DNA from: Lachnospiraceae bacterium
Lineage (GTDB): Bacteria > Bacillota > Clostridia > Lachnospirales > Lachnospiraceae
Direction of reading: 5' to 3'
Assembly (NCBI GenBank): GCA_017634455.1
Contig: JAGBNK010000006.1
Coordinates: 1-64,000, forward strand
Length of the DNA: 64,000 bases
The position numbers and the translations under genes are program-made. The notes beneath the pieces are model-generated. The model was not told where the DNA came from, made no database searches, and saw nothing but the letters and a program-made list of their open reading frames with translations. This document shows positions 1 to 7,451 of the stretch, one piece after another; the stretch's first letter is position 1; every line of letters begins with the position of its first letter.

Positions 1-2
1 TG

Positions 3-482
3 ACCAATGATGTATTTGCTAAGAATGCCTGGTATTTCAGAAATTCACTTGTAAGGGCAAATTACAGGGATGTAAAAAATGGCGTATATGAGGATATGTC
101 TTTTTTGGAGACATTTCTTAGAAATCTCCTTATGGGAGAGCATAACGAGCTTAAAAACAGGTACATGCATATAAGATGTGAAGAAACAGCACATTCAACG
201 CCAAAACAGCACATTGAACAGCACATTGGACAACACATTCAAGAACAAAACAGCATTTTGAATCTGTTGGATACCAAAGAAATCTCATCTAAGATGAAGA
301 GCAATATTACAAAGCTGTATGAAGCTTTTGGAATGGAAAAGATATTCGGAAGAAGTGATGTGATAGAGGTACTTGGAATAACTGAAAGACCTGCTTCTAC
401 ACTGCTTGGAAAGATGTATTCTCTGGGATTAACAGAGAAAATAATCGGAGCAGGAAAGGGAAAATATCGGTTCATTGTATGA
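3..482 (+). CDS. Fic/DOC family protein, C-terminal part (truncated by window start)
   Basis: The reading frame is open from base 3, so the gene begins before the window. The visible part starts with a segment typical of the end of a Fic domain (AWYFRNSLVRANYRDV, then FLRNLLMGEHNELKNR) and ends with a winged-helix-like region of about 70 residues (IEVLGITERPASTLLGKM). Fic proteins usually transfer AMP to target proteins; the catalytic HPFxxGNGR motif would lie upstream and cannot be checked. Between the two parts is a short repetitive linker rich in QHI units, encoded by near-identical 12-base repeats at about 186-240. The ATG at 96 is an internal Met and not the start. Confidence is good for the family and low for the target. 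Confidence 0.8.
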   Translation, partial: TNDVFAKNAWYFRNSLVRANYRDVKNGVYEDMSFLETFLRNLLMGEHNELKNRYMHIRCEETAHSTPKQHIEQHIGQHIQEQNSILNLLDTKEISSKMKSNITKLYEAFGMEKIFGRSDVIEVLGITERPASTLLGKMYSLGLTEKIIGAGKGKYRFIV

Positions 483-555
483 TGTTAAAACTAATCAAAG
501 GTATATGAGGAGTATAATGTCTTTATATAGACTTAAGATGAAAGAGGAAAAATAA

Positions 556-1602
556 ATGGGAAGCAACAAATATGCGGAATATACAGATTTTATTTTAAAT
601 AAAACAGTGGAATTACTTAATATAGATTCCCCAACCAGTTATACTGACAAGGCAGCAGCCTGGGTAAAAAAGGAGTTTGAAGATTTAGGATATGAAGCAA
701 ACCTTACTAAAAAAGGTGGAGTGCTGGTAAATCTAACAGGAACAGATGTTGACAATGGACTATTCCTTGAGGCTCATACAGATACTTTGGGAGGAATGGT
801 TTCTTCTATTAAATCCACAGGACGATTAAGCATTACACCATTGGGAGGAATGAATGCCAACAATGCAGAGACAGAAAATGTCCGCGTCGTTACAAAGTTT
901 AACGGCGAATATGAGGGTACATTCCAGCTGGAAAATGCATCTATTCATGTAAATGGTGAGTATGATGATGTGAAGCGTTCTTTTGATACATGCGAAGTGG
1001 TTTTAGATGAAGATGTGAAATCCAAGGAAGATGTAGAGAAGCTTGGCATTGGTGTGGGAGATATTGTCTGCTTTGAGCCTAACACTCGAATTACTAAGAG
1101 TGGATATATCAAGAGCCGTTTCTTAGATGATAAATTGTCAGTGGGTATTTTGCTTGGATTTGCCAAGTATATCAAGGACAATAATATCACTCCATCAAGA
1201 GCGCTGTATGCTCATGTTACAGTCTTTGAAGAAGTGGGTCATGGAGGCTGTGCTTCAGTTCCTGCTGGAGTTACAGAAGCAATTTCTGTTGATATGGGTT
1301 GCGTTGGTGAGGGCTTGTCTTGCACAGAGAGACAGGTTTCAATTTGTGCCAAGGATTCAGGCGGCCCTTATACATATTCTGTAGTGAAGGGATTAATGGA
1401 AGCTGCTAAGAAGATGGAGGCTGATTTTGCCGTTGATGTATATCCACATTACGGATCTGATGTTGAAGCTACACTTGGAGCTGGATTCGATGTTAAACAT
1501 GGATTGATTGGTTCTGGCGTATATGCTTCTCATGGTTATGAGAGAAGCCATAGAGACGGTGTGGAAAATACATTAAAACTTTTGATTGGATATGCCTTAT
1601 AG
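556..1602 (+). CDS. M42 family metallopeptidase (glutamyl aminopeptidase/deblocking type)
   Basis: A 348-residue cytoplasmic M42 peptidase. These are tetrahedral dodecamers with two metal ions that trim N-terminal residues from peptides. Metal-binding and catalytic motifs are visible in order: EAHTDTLGG near residue 73 (His ligand), FLDDKLSVG near 190 (bridging Asp), FEEVGHGG near 224 (catalytic Glu pair), SVDMG near 244 and the closing SHGYERSH near 325 (His ligand). Length and motif order match the family. AGAGGA lies upstream of the ATG. It is followed by the RpiB-like gene with a gap of about 115 bases and no obvious terminator, so the two may be cotranscribed. Substrate preference cannot be read from the sequence. 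Confidence 0.9.
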   Translation: MGSNKYAEYTDFILNKTVELLNIDSPTSYTDKAAAWVKKEFEDLGYEANLTKKGGVLVNLTGTDVDNGLFLEAHTDTLGGMVSSIKSTGRLSITPLGGMNANNAETENVRVVTKFNGEYEGTFQLENASIHVNGEYDDVKRSFDTCEVVLDEDVKSKEDVEKLGIGVGDIVCFEPNTRITKSGYIKSRFLDDKLSVGILLGFAKYIKDNNITPSRALYAHVTVFEEVGHGGCASVPAGVTEAISVDMGCVGEGLSCTERQVSICAKDSGGPYTYSVVKGLMEAAKKMEADFAVDVYPHYGSDVEATLGAGFDVKHGLIGSGVYASHGYERSHRDGVENTLKLLIGYAL

Positions 1603-1716
1603 TTGACGAAGAAAGTGGTATTAAAATATTGCCTTGATGGTAGTTGAAATATCATATATTAAGAATCAGAGATAGTATATATGATAAGGTTCAGATAAAA
1701 ATAGGAGGTGGGCATT

Positions 1717-2178
1717 ATGAAGATAGCAATGGCAAATGATCATGCTGGAACAGCTTTGAAAAATGTAATCAAAGCTTACCTGGAGTCGCAAGGTCATGAG
1801 GTTAAGGATTTTGGAACATATGATGGAGAATCCTGTGACTTGTCGGATTATGTATATCCTGCAGCAATAGCTGTGGGCAAAGGTGAGTGTGACCGTGGAA
1901 TATTCGTTGATGGTGTTGGCTATGGAAGTGCAATGATTGCCAACAAAGTAAATGGAATCTACGCCTGCGTATGTCAGGATCCGTTTTGCGCACAGCTATC
2001 ACGAGAGCATAATGATGCCAATGTATTGTGTCTGGGTGGAAAGCTAATCGGTGAAATGATAGCTATGGAGATTGTAAAAACCTGGATGAATACCGAACCT
2101 CTAACAGCAGAGAAATATGTCCGCAGAAGAGATAAAGTAAAAGAGATAAATGATGAGTTGTGTAAGAGCTTGTCATAG
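1717..2178 (+). CDS. RpiB/LacA/LacB family sugar-phosphate isomerase-like protein
   Basis: A 153-residue protein of the ribose-5-phosphate isomerase B / galactose-6-phosphate isomerase family. I start it at the ATG at 1717 because AGGAGGTGGG at 1703-1712 is the ribosome binding site and overlaps the upstream in-frame GTG. The family pattern is clear: MANDHAGTALK at the N-terminus (phosphate and ring-opening Asp/His), DLSDY near 41, IANKVNG near 74 and SREHNDANVL near 97. The loop that in E. coli RpiB carries the catalytic Cys (CGTG) reads DGVG here, with Asp at residue 65. Some RpiB proteins use an acidic residue as base, so activity may persist on R5P/Ru5P or another aldose phosphate. No LacA/LacB partner is present. 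Confidence 0.85.
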   Translation: MKIAMANDHAGTALKNVIKAYLESQGHEVKDFGTYDGESCDLSDYVYPAAIAVGKGECDRGIFVDGVGYGSAMIANKVNGIYACVCQDPFCAQLSREHNDANVLCLGGKLIGEMIAMEIVKTWMNTEPLTAEKYVRRRDKVKEINDELCKSLS

Positions 2179-2217
2179 CAGCATGTATTAATTGAATAGT
2201 ATTATAGAAAATGCTAG

Positions 2218-2248
2218 AACGCGTAAGCTTAAATGCTTGCGCGTTTTA
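2218..2248 (+). terminator. Rho-independent terminator after the RpiB-like gene
   Basis: AACGCGTAAGC pairs with GCTTGCGCGTT (11 bp with one G-U pair) around a six-base loop, followed by a short T run. Confidence 0.8.
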
Positions 2249-2315
2249 ATATATTTGCAAATCTTCTATAAATAGTAAATAATGAAGACTAATATATTAT
2301 CACGGAGGTACTATC

Positions 2316-3083
2316 ATGATTATTAAGAACGAAATACCCATACTAGAATATGATGATTCATCAGCGCCGGTAATTGCGCCTAATCATGATAGCATCAATG
2401 TTCATTTGCCGGAGAAATGTCTCTTTTCATTTCTTGGAGATACAGTTCATGAATATGCCGAAAAGCACCATGCAGAAATTGTGGATGAGTTTATTACATT
2501 TTCTCATAATGTGAAGGTTTACATTTTACATGAAGATGATGAGGATATCTGCCTGGTCCAGCCAACTATTGGGGCACCGGCAGCAGCTTCCCTGATGGAT
2601 TATTTAATAGCATGCGGCTGTGGGAAAATAATTGCGGTTGGCTCATGTGGCGTTTTGGCAGAGCTTCCGGAAAATGCTTTTATTGTTCCTGTGAAAGCTA
2701 TGCGAGACGAGGGCGCTTCATATAAATATTTACCAGCAGAGCGATATATAGAATTAGATGAGGCACCTATTGCTGCAATTGAAGTGACTTTTGAGTCTTA
2801 CAATCTGCCATTTGTCACATGTACAACATGGACCACAGATGGATTTTTTAGAGAGACTCAGGATATGGTAAAATACCGTTTGGAAGAAGGCTGCTCGGTT
2901 GTAGAAATGGAGTGCGCCGCTCTGGCCAGTGTCTGTAGGAAGCAAGGAGCTGAGTTTGGACAGTTTCTCTTTACCGCAGATTCTCTGGCAAATGTGCATG
3001 AGTATGATGCCAGAGATTTTGGAATGGCATCCCATGAGAAAGCTTTGTTATTAGGCTTAGATGTTTTGCGGAAATTTCATTAG
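2316..3083 (+). CDS. Nucleoside phosphorylase (uridine/purine nucleoside phosphorylase family, PNP_UDP_1)
   Basis: A 255-residue cytoplasmic enzyme of the trimeric/hexameric nucleoside phosphorylase fold, which splits nucleosides with phosphate to base plus ribose-1-phosphate. Visible family motifs are QPTIGAPAAASLMDYL near 83, AVGSCGVL near 108 (phosphate-binding loop), VVEMECAAL near 197 (ribose-binding MExE/MEC element) and FTADS near 219. CGGAGG precedes the ATG with good spacing. It stands alone after the terminator at 2218. Substrate (uridine, purine or another nucleoside) is not decidable by eye. The RpiB-like neighbour would fit pentose-phosphate recovery, but the terminator between them argues against one transcript. 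Confidence 0.85.
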   Translation: MIIKNEIPILEYDDSSAPVIAPNHDSINVHLPEKCLFSFLGDTVHEYAEKHHAEIVDEFITFSHNVKVYILHEDDEDICLVQPTIGAPAAASLMDYLIACGCGKIIAVGSCGVLAELPENAFIVPVKAMRDEGASYKYLPAERYIELDEAPIAAIEVTFESYNLPFVTCTTWTTDGFFRETQDMVKYRLEEGCSVVEMECAALASVCRKQGAEFGQFLFTADSLANVHEYDARDFGMASHEKALLLGLDVLRKFH

Positions 3084-3162
3084 ATTTGTGGTAGACTACT
3101 TAAGTATCAAATAAGCGGGGCGAGTTATACGCATATAGGTATAAGGAGTATTATTAGATAAA

Positions 3163-4308
3163 ATGGTTGAGATTACATTAGACAGGTTGGAACAATTACC
3201 TGAAGATGCATATGTGCTTATAGATGTTAGAGATGAGAGTGCCAGAGAATATGGCATGATGCCTGGAGCTATTGCAATTTCCATGGATGAAATAACTGAG
3301 GAGACCATTGTAAAATTGGAGGCTATCCCTTCGGGCAAGAAATTGGTATTTTACTGTGACTTTGGTAGGAAGACCAGGGATATGGATGATATAGATGCAC
3401 TCAAAGATCGAGAATGCTATAGCCTAAAGGGTGGTTATACAGGATATGTATGCGCGCAGGTTTCGGAGGACAGTTCTCTGGAAGAACGCAGAGAGCGAGC
3501 TGAGAGAAGTATTCAGAAGAAATTTCATAAGCAGCTTTTCACACCATTTGCCAAAGCTTGCAAGACATATAAGCTTATTGAAGAGGGAGACCATATTGCG
3601 GTATGTATCTCAGGCGGCAAGGATTCTATGCTTATGGCGAAGCTTTTCCAGGAGATACAGAAGCATAGACAGTGCAACTTTGAATTGACTTTCATGGTAA
3701 TGGATCCTGGTTATAACAAAGATAACAGAGCATTGATTGAAAGTAATGCCAAGGCTCTGGGAATTCCAATAACTATATTTGAAAGTGATATCTTTGATGC
3801 AGTAGACACTATCGATAAGAATCCGTGTTATCTATGTGCCAGAATGCGCAGAGGTTATTTATATAACAAGGCCAAGGAACTGGGATGTAATAAGATTGCA
3901 TTGGGTCATCATTATGATGATGTAATTGAGACCATACTTATGGGTATGCTTTATGGAGCTCAGGTTCAGACTATGATGCCGAAGCTTCACAGTACCAACT
4001 TCGAGGGAATGGAGCTTATCCGCCCGCTGTATCTGGTGAGAGAAAGTGATATATGTGCATGGCGTGATTATAATAATTTACATTTCTTACAATGTGCATG
4101 CCATTTTACAGAGACATGTTCTACATGCCATGAGGATGGAACTACTTCATCAAAGCGACTTGAGACCAAGAAATTGATTGCACAGCTCAAGGAAGTTAAT
4201 CCATATGTGGAATCCAATATTTTCAAGAGTGTGGAAAATGTTAATATAGATACGGTTATAGCTTACAAAAAGCATGGTCAGCGTCATCATTTCCTGGATG
4301 AATATTAA
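3163..4308 (+). CDS. Rhodanese domain fused to a TtcA-family tRNA-thiolation ATPase
   Basis: 381 residues. Residues 1-105 are a rhodanese-like domain with an active-site Cys at residue 65 (FYCDFGRKT), which would carry a persulfide. Residues 120-381 are an adenine-nucleotide alpha hydrolase of the TtcA type: PP-loop SGGKDS at 150-155, CYLC at 222-225 followed by ARMRRG, GHHYDDVIET near 249, and a Cys-rich CACHFTETCSTC at 311-322. TtcA installs 2-thiocytidine in tRNA using a [4Fe-4S] cluster held by three Cys. The fusion suggests that the rhodanese domain hands sulfur directly to the cluster-bearing domain; that is inference. It could modify a different tRNA base or a small molecule. Confidence 0.85.
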   Translation: MVEITLDRLEQLPEDAYVLIDVRDESAREYGMMPGAIAISMDEITEETIVKLEAIPSGKKLVFYCDFGRKTRDMDDIDALKDRECYSLKGGYTGYVCAQVSEDSSLEERRERAERSIQKKFHKQLFTPFAKACKTYKLIEEGDHIAVCISGGKDSMLMAKLFQEIQKHRQCNFELTFMVMDPGYNKDNRALIESNAKALGIPITIFESDIFDAVDTIDKNPCYLCARMRRGYLYNKAKELGCNKIALGHHYDDVIETILMGMLYGAQVQTMMPKLHSTNFEGMELIRPLYLVRESDICAWRDYNNLHFLQCACHFTETCSTCHEDGTTSSKRLETKKLIAQLKEVNPYVESNIFKSVENVNIDTVIAYKKHGQRHHFLDEY

Positions 4309-4393
4309 AATTATTATGTGAAATATTAGTAAGTCCCAGTCATGATTTATATGGCAATTTGCGGCAATTAGATATAGAAAGAAGGATATTAAA

Positions 4394-5698
4394 ATGAATA
4401 AGACAGTACAAGGATTATTTGAATTTATAGAGGAGAGCCCATCACAATTTCATGTTGTGGCAAATGAGAGAGCCAGATTTCTTGAGGCAGGCTTCGAGGA
4501 ATTATGTGAAGCAAAAGAGTGGAAATTAGAGCTGGGCAAAAATTATTTCGTTACAAGAAATGGTTCGTCTATTCTGGCATTTAGAATGCCACAGAAGGAA
4601 TACAAGAGCTTCATGATTATGGCATCTCACAGTGATTCTCCAAGCTTTAGAATCAAGGAAATGCCTGAGATGAAGGAAGGCCATTATGTGAAGCTTAATA
4701 CTGAGAAGTATGGCGGTATGCTTATGGCTCCATGGTTTGACAGACCTCTGTCAATTGCAGGCCGAGCTATTGTAAAAACAGGTAAAGGCATTGAGACTAA
4801 GCTGGTAAATCTGGATAAGGATTTATGTATGCTTCCATCAGTGGCAATCCATATGAATCGTGAGGCCAATGATGGATTCAAGTACAATGCTCAGAAGGAT
4901 ATGCTGCCACTTATTTCCATGGACGAGGACTTCTGTCTGAAGAAGCTTGTGGCTGAATCAATTGGAGTAACAGTAGATGACATAGTTGGATCTGATTTGT
5001 TCCTCTATAATAGAGAGCCTGGTAAGGTATGGGGTGCTGCAGATGAGTTCATCTCTATTAGAAGACTTGATGATTTGCAGTGTTCTTACAGCTCTATGAT
5101 GGGACTTATAAATGCCAAGAATTCAGAGAATGCTGTTCAGATGCATGTGACATTTGACAATGAAGAAGTTGGAAGTGGAACCAAGCAGGGGGCTGATTCT
5201 ACATTCTTGTATGATACATTGGTTAGAATTAATGAGGCTATGGGTGGCAATAATTCTACTTTGCTTACAGCTATTGCTAATTCATTTATGGTGTCAGCGG
5301 ACAACGCTCATGCAATTCATCCAAACAATCCTGAGAAGAGTGATCCTACCAACAAGGTATTCATGAATGAAGGCGTGGTTATCAAGTTCAATGCCAACCA
5401 GAAATATATGACAGATGGTTTGTCATTTGGTATTTTTACAGAGATTTGTAACGCTGCTGATGTACCATACCAGACATTTGTAAACCGTTCAGATATGGCC
5501 GGTGGTTCTACTCTGGGAAATATTTCCAATGCTCATGTGTCTATCAATGGTGTAGATATTGGTTTGGCACAATTGGCAATGCACTCTCCTTACGAGACTG
5601 CTGGAGCCAAGGATACAGAGTATCTCCTTCAGGTTGCAACCAAATTCTATGAATCAGTTTTGGAAAATATAGCTGGTTGCGATTATATTATTAAATAA
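4394..5698 (+). CDS. M18 family aminopeptidase (aspartyl aminopeptidase type)
   Basis: 434 residues, the expected length for bacterial M18 enzymes (ApeB-like), which remove N-terminal residues, often acidic ones, with two zinc ions. Metal ligands and catalytic residues are visible in order: MASHSDSPSFRIK near 76, RRLDDLQCS near 227 (bridging Asp), FDNEEVGSGTKQGADS near 255 (Glu-Glu), VSADNAHAIHPN near 297 and the closing QLAMHSPYETAG near 398. GAAAGAAGGA precedes the ATG at good spacing. Two terminators follow, so this ends a unit before the nitrogenase-like genes. Confidence 0.92.
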   Translation: MNKTVQGLFEFIEESPSQFHVVANERARFLEAGFEELCEAKEWKLELGKNYFVTRNGSSILAFRMPQKEYKSFMIMASHSDSPSFRIKEMPEMKEGHYVKLNTEKYGGMLMAPWFDRPLSIAGRAIVKTGKGIETKLVNLDKDLCMLPSVAIHMNREANDGFKYNAQKDMLPLISMDEDFCLKKLVAESIGVTVDDIVGSDLFLYNREPGKVWGAADEFISIRRLDDLQCSYSSMMGLINAKNSENAVQMHVTFDNEEVGSGTKQGADSTFLYDTLVRINEAMGGNNSTLLTAIANSFMVSADNAHAIHPNNPEKSDPTNKVFMNEGVVIKFNANQKYMTDGLSFGIFTEICNAADVPYQTFVNRSDMAGGSTLGNISNAHVSINGVDIGLAQLAMHSPYETAGAKDTEYLLQVATKFYESVLENIAGCDYIIK

Positions 5699-5708
5699 AG
5701 ATAGATGG

Positions 5709-5753
5709 AACAATGGGTTAGATGATAATGGTCATCTGACCCATTGTTTGTTT
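5709..5753 (+). terminator. Terminator after the M18 peptidase gene
   Basis: A 16-bp stem formed by ACAATGGGTTAGATGA and TCATCTGACCCATTGT, with one G-U pair and a six-base loop, ending in TTTG TTTA. Confidence 0.85.
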
Positions 5754-5781
5754 ATAGGGGGAGTGTTAGGAATAAGGGAAA

Positions 5782-5818
5782 TGTCCTGAGTAGTTAATTG
5801 CTGCTCGGGATTTTTTTG
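5782..5818 (+). terminator. Second tandem terminator before the nitrogenase-like cluster
   Basis: TCCTGAG pairs with CTCGGGA across a 13-base loop and is followed directly by seven T. With the preceding hairpin it isolates the downstream cluster from read-through. Confidence 0.7.
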
Positions 5819-5886
5819 TTGCGAAATAAGTGATGAGAAGTGGTTGCGATAAATATTATTTATAACAGGTAATAGTCATTAAGTAT

Positions 5887-5915
5887 TATACAGCGTAAAG
5901 CTCTGCGGATATAAT
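5887..5915 (+). promoter_or_regulatory. Likely sigma-A promoter of the nitrogenase-like cluster
   Basis: TATACA at 5887-5892 and a consensus TATAAT at 5910-5915 are separated by 17 bases. The spacer contains the imperfect dyad CAGCG-TAAAG-CTCTG, which could be a regulator site. The ATG of the first gene lies about 40 bases after the expected start of transcription, behind AAGGAGGAAC. No SAM riboswitch, T-box or sigma-54 (-24/-12) element was seen in the 265-base gap. Confidence 0.5.
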
Positions 5916-5963
5916 GGAACGCAAGTAAAAAACAAGAAAGTACAAAATACAAGGAGGAACAAT

Positions 5964-7442
5964 ATGCCATCCATTAATTTAGCAGAACCAAGTGTAATGA
6001 TACGAGAGAAAAGACTTGGAACAATAAATGCATTTACTGGAACCGCAGCGGAGATTGTACAACAATCTCAGGATGGAACTTTGCGTGATGCCAAAAGAAA
6101 ATTTTCTCAGTGTCTAGGATGTAATGCCCAGCAGGCCTTTTGCCAGTTGGCAATGATAAAGGATGTGGCAGTAATAAATCATGCACCTATAGGATGCGCC
6201 GGTGAGTTTTCTGATTTTAATTTCACTTATCGAATAGAGCAGGACAAGAGAGATTTGCCTGAAGATATAGGTAGATATTTCTCCACAAATATTCAGGAGA
6301 AGGACACTGTCTTTGGTGCCACCAAGAAATTGGAGGAGACAATAAAGCTTGCTTACGAGAGAGTTAATCCCAAGGCAATATTTATCACAACCTCATGTGC
6401 ATCAGGAATTATTGGAGAGGATATTGAATCTGTAGCTGATAAAGCTACAGAGGAGCTGGGAATTCCAGTGGTTACATGTTCCTGCGAAGGATTTAGATCA
6501 AAGGTATGGACAACAGGTTTTGATGCAGCATATCACACAGTTTTGAGAGGAATCGTAAAGCCGCCTGAGAAGAAGACCAACAAGATAAATGTAGTCAACT
6601 TCTGGGGAAGCCATGTGTTTGATGAGATATTTGAAAGATTCGGTTATGAAGCTCAGTACATTATGCCATTTGCTTCTATTGAGGAGCTTGAGCATGTAAG
6701 TGAGGCGGCTGCAACAGTGCATATATGTCCTTCATTGTCTACATATATGGGTGCCGGATTATCACAGTTATATGGAGTGCCGGAGATAACTGCTCCACCA
6801 GCTTATGGAATAGATGGTACAGATGGATGGCTTAGAGCTCTAGGCAAGGTTCTTGGAAAAGAGGAAATTGCAGAGGAGATTATTCGAGAGGGACATGAGA
6901 AGTATGTGCCGCAGATCGAGAAGCTTAAGGAGCGCTTCAAAGGTAAGAAAGCATATGTAACAGCAGGTGCTGCTCATGGACAGGCTTTGATACATCTGTT
7001 GAACGAATTGGGATTTGAAGTAATTGGTGCAAGCGTATTCCATCATGATCCAATATATGACAGCGAAGACAGAGAATTGGATGTGCTGGCACATGCAGTT
7101 AATACATATGGTGATGTGAAGGATTACCGAGTATGTAATAAGCAGAGCTGTGAGTTGGTAAATGCTCTAATCAGAAGCAAGCCGGATTTCATTATGGCTC
7201 GACATGGTGGTATGACATTGTGGGGAGCAAAGCTTGGAATTCCGACTTTGCTAATAGGTGATGAGCAATTTGGAATTGGTTATCAGGGAGCTTTGAATTA
7301 CGCGAGACGAATAGATGAGACACTTGATTCAATAGAATTTATTAAGAATTTTTCGAAGCATTCATCCAATCCTTATACCGAGTGGTGGCTGACACAGGAA
7401 CCAGGGTATTTTCAAGGTGGACGAAGCGGAGGATGCAGATAG
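5964..7442 (+). CDS. Nitrogenase-like component 1, NifD/alpha-like subunit
   Basis: 492 residues of the nitrogenase component 1 superfamily. P-cluster Cys equivalents are visible: Cys53 (within CLGCNAQQAFC), Cys78 (HAPIGC) and Cys145 (TTSCASGIIGEDI, matching SECPIGLIGDDI of NifD). Cys255 (TVHICPSLSTY) sits where NifD Cys275 holds the active-site cofactor. By hand alignment the region of the second NifD cofactor ligand, His442 (YHGFDGF), reads GIGYQGALNYARR, with no His. The protein ends in Cys-Arg. It heads a run with K-like, H-like and NifB-like genes and is 9 bases from the next. It probably forms the catalytic heterotetramer with the next product. It is not a canonical NifD; a methylthio-alkane-reductase-like function is the leading guess. 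Confidence 0.88.
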   Translation: MPSINLAEPSVMIREKRLGTINAFTGTAAEIVQQSQDGTLRDAKRKFSQCLGCNAQQAFCQLAMIKDVAVINHAPIGCAGEFSDFNFTYRIEQDKRDLPEDIGRYFSTNIQEKDTVFGATKKLEETIKLAYERVNPKAIFITTSCASGIIGEDIESVADKATEELGIPVVTCSCEGFRSKVWTTGFDAAYHTVLRGIVKPPEKKTNKINVVNFWGSHVFDEIFERFGYEAQYIMPFASIEELEHVSEAAATVHICPSLSTYMGAGLSQLYGVPEITAPPAYGIDGTDGWLRALGKVLGKEEIAEEIIREGHEKYVPQIEKLKERFKGKKAYVTAGAAHGQALIHLLNELGFEVIGASVFHHDPIYDSEDRELDVLAHAVNTYGDVKDYRVCNKQSCELVNALIRSKPDFIMARHGGMTLWGAKLGIPTLLIGDEQFGIGYQGALNYARRIDETLDSIEFIKNFSKHSSNPYTEWWLTQEPGYFQGGRSGGCR

Positions 7443-7451
7443 GAGATAGAC

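Noticed and set aside
180-245. Short CRISPR-like array in the first 250 bases
   Set aside because: The repeats are 12 bases, in frame and contiguous, and encode part of the Fic protein; there are no spacers.
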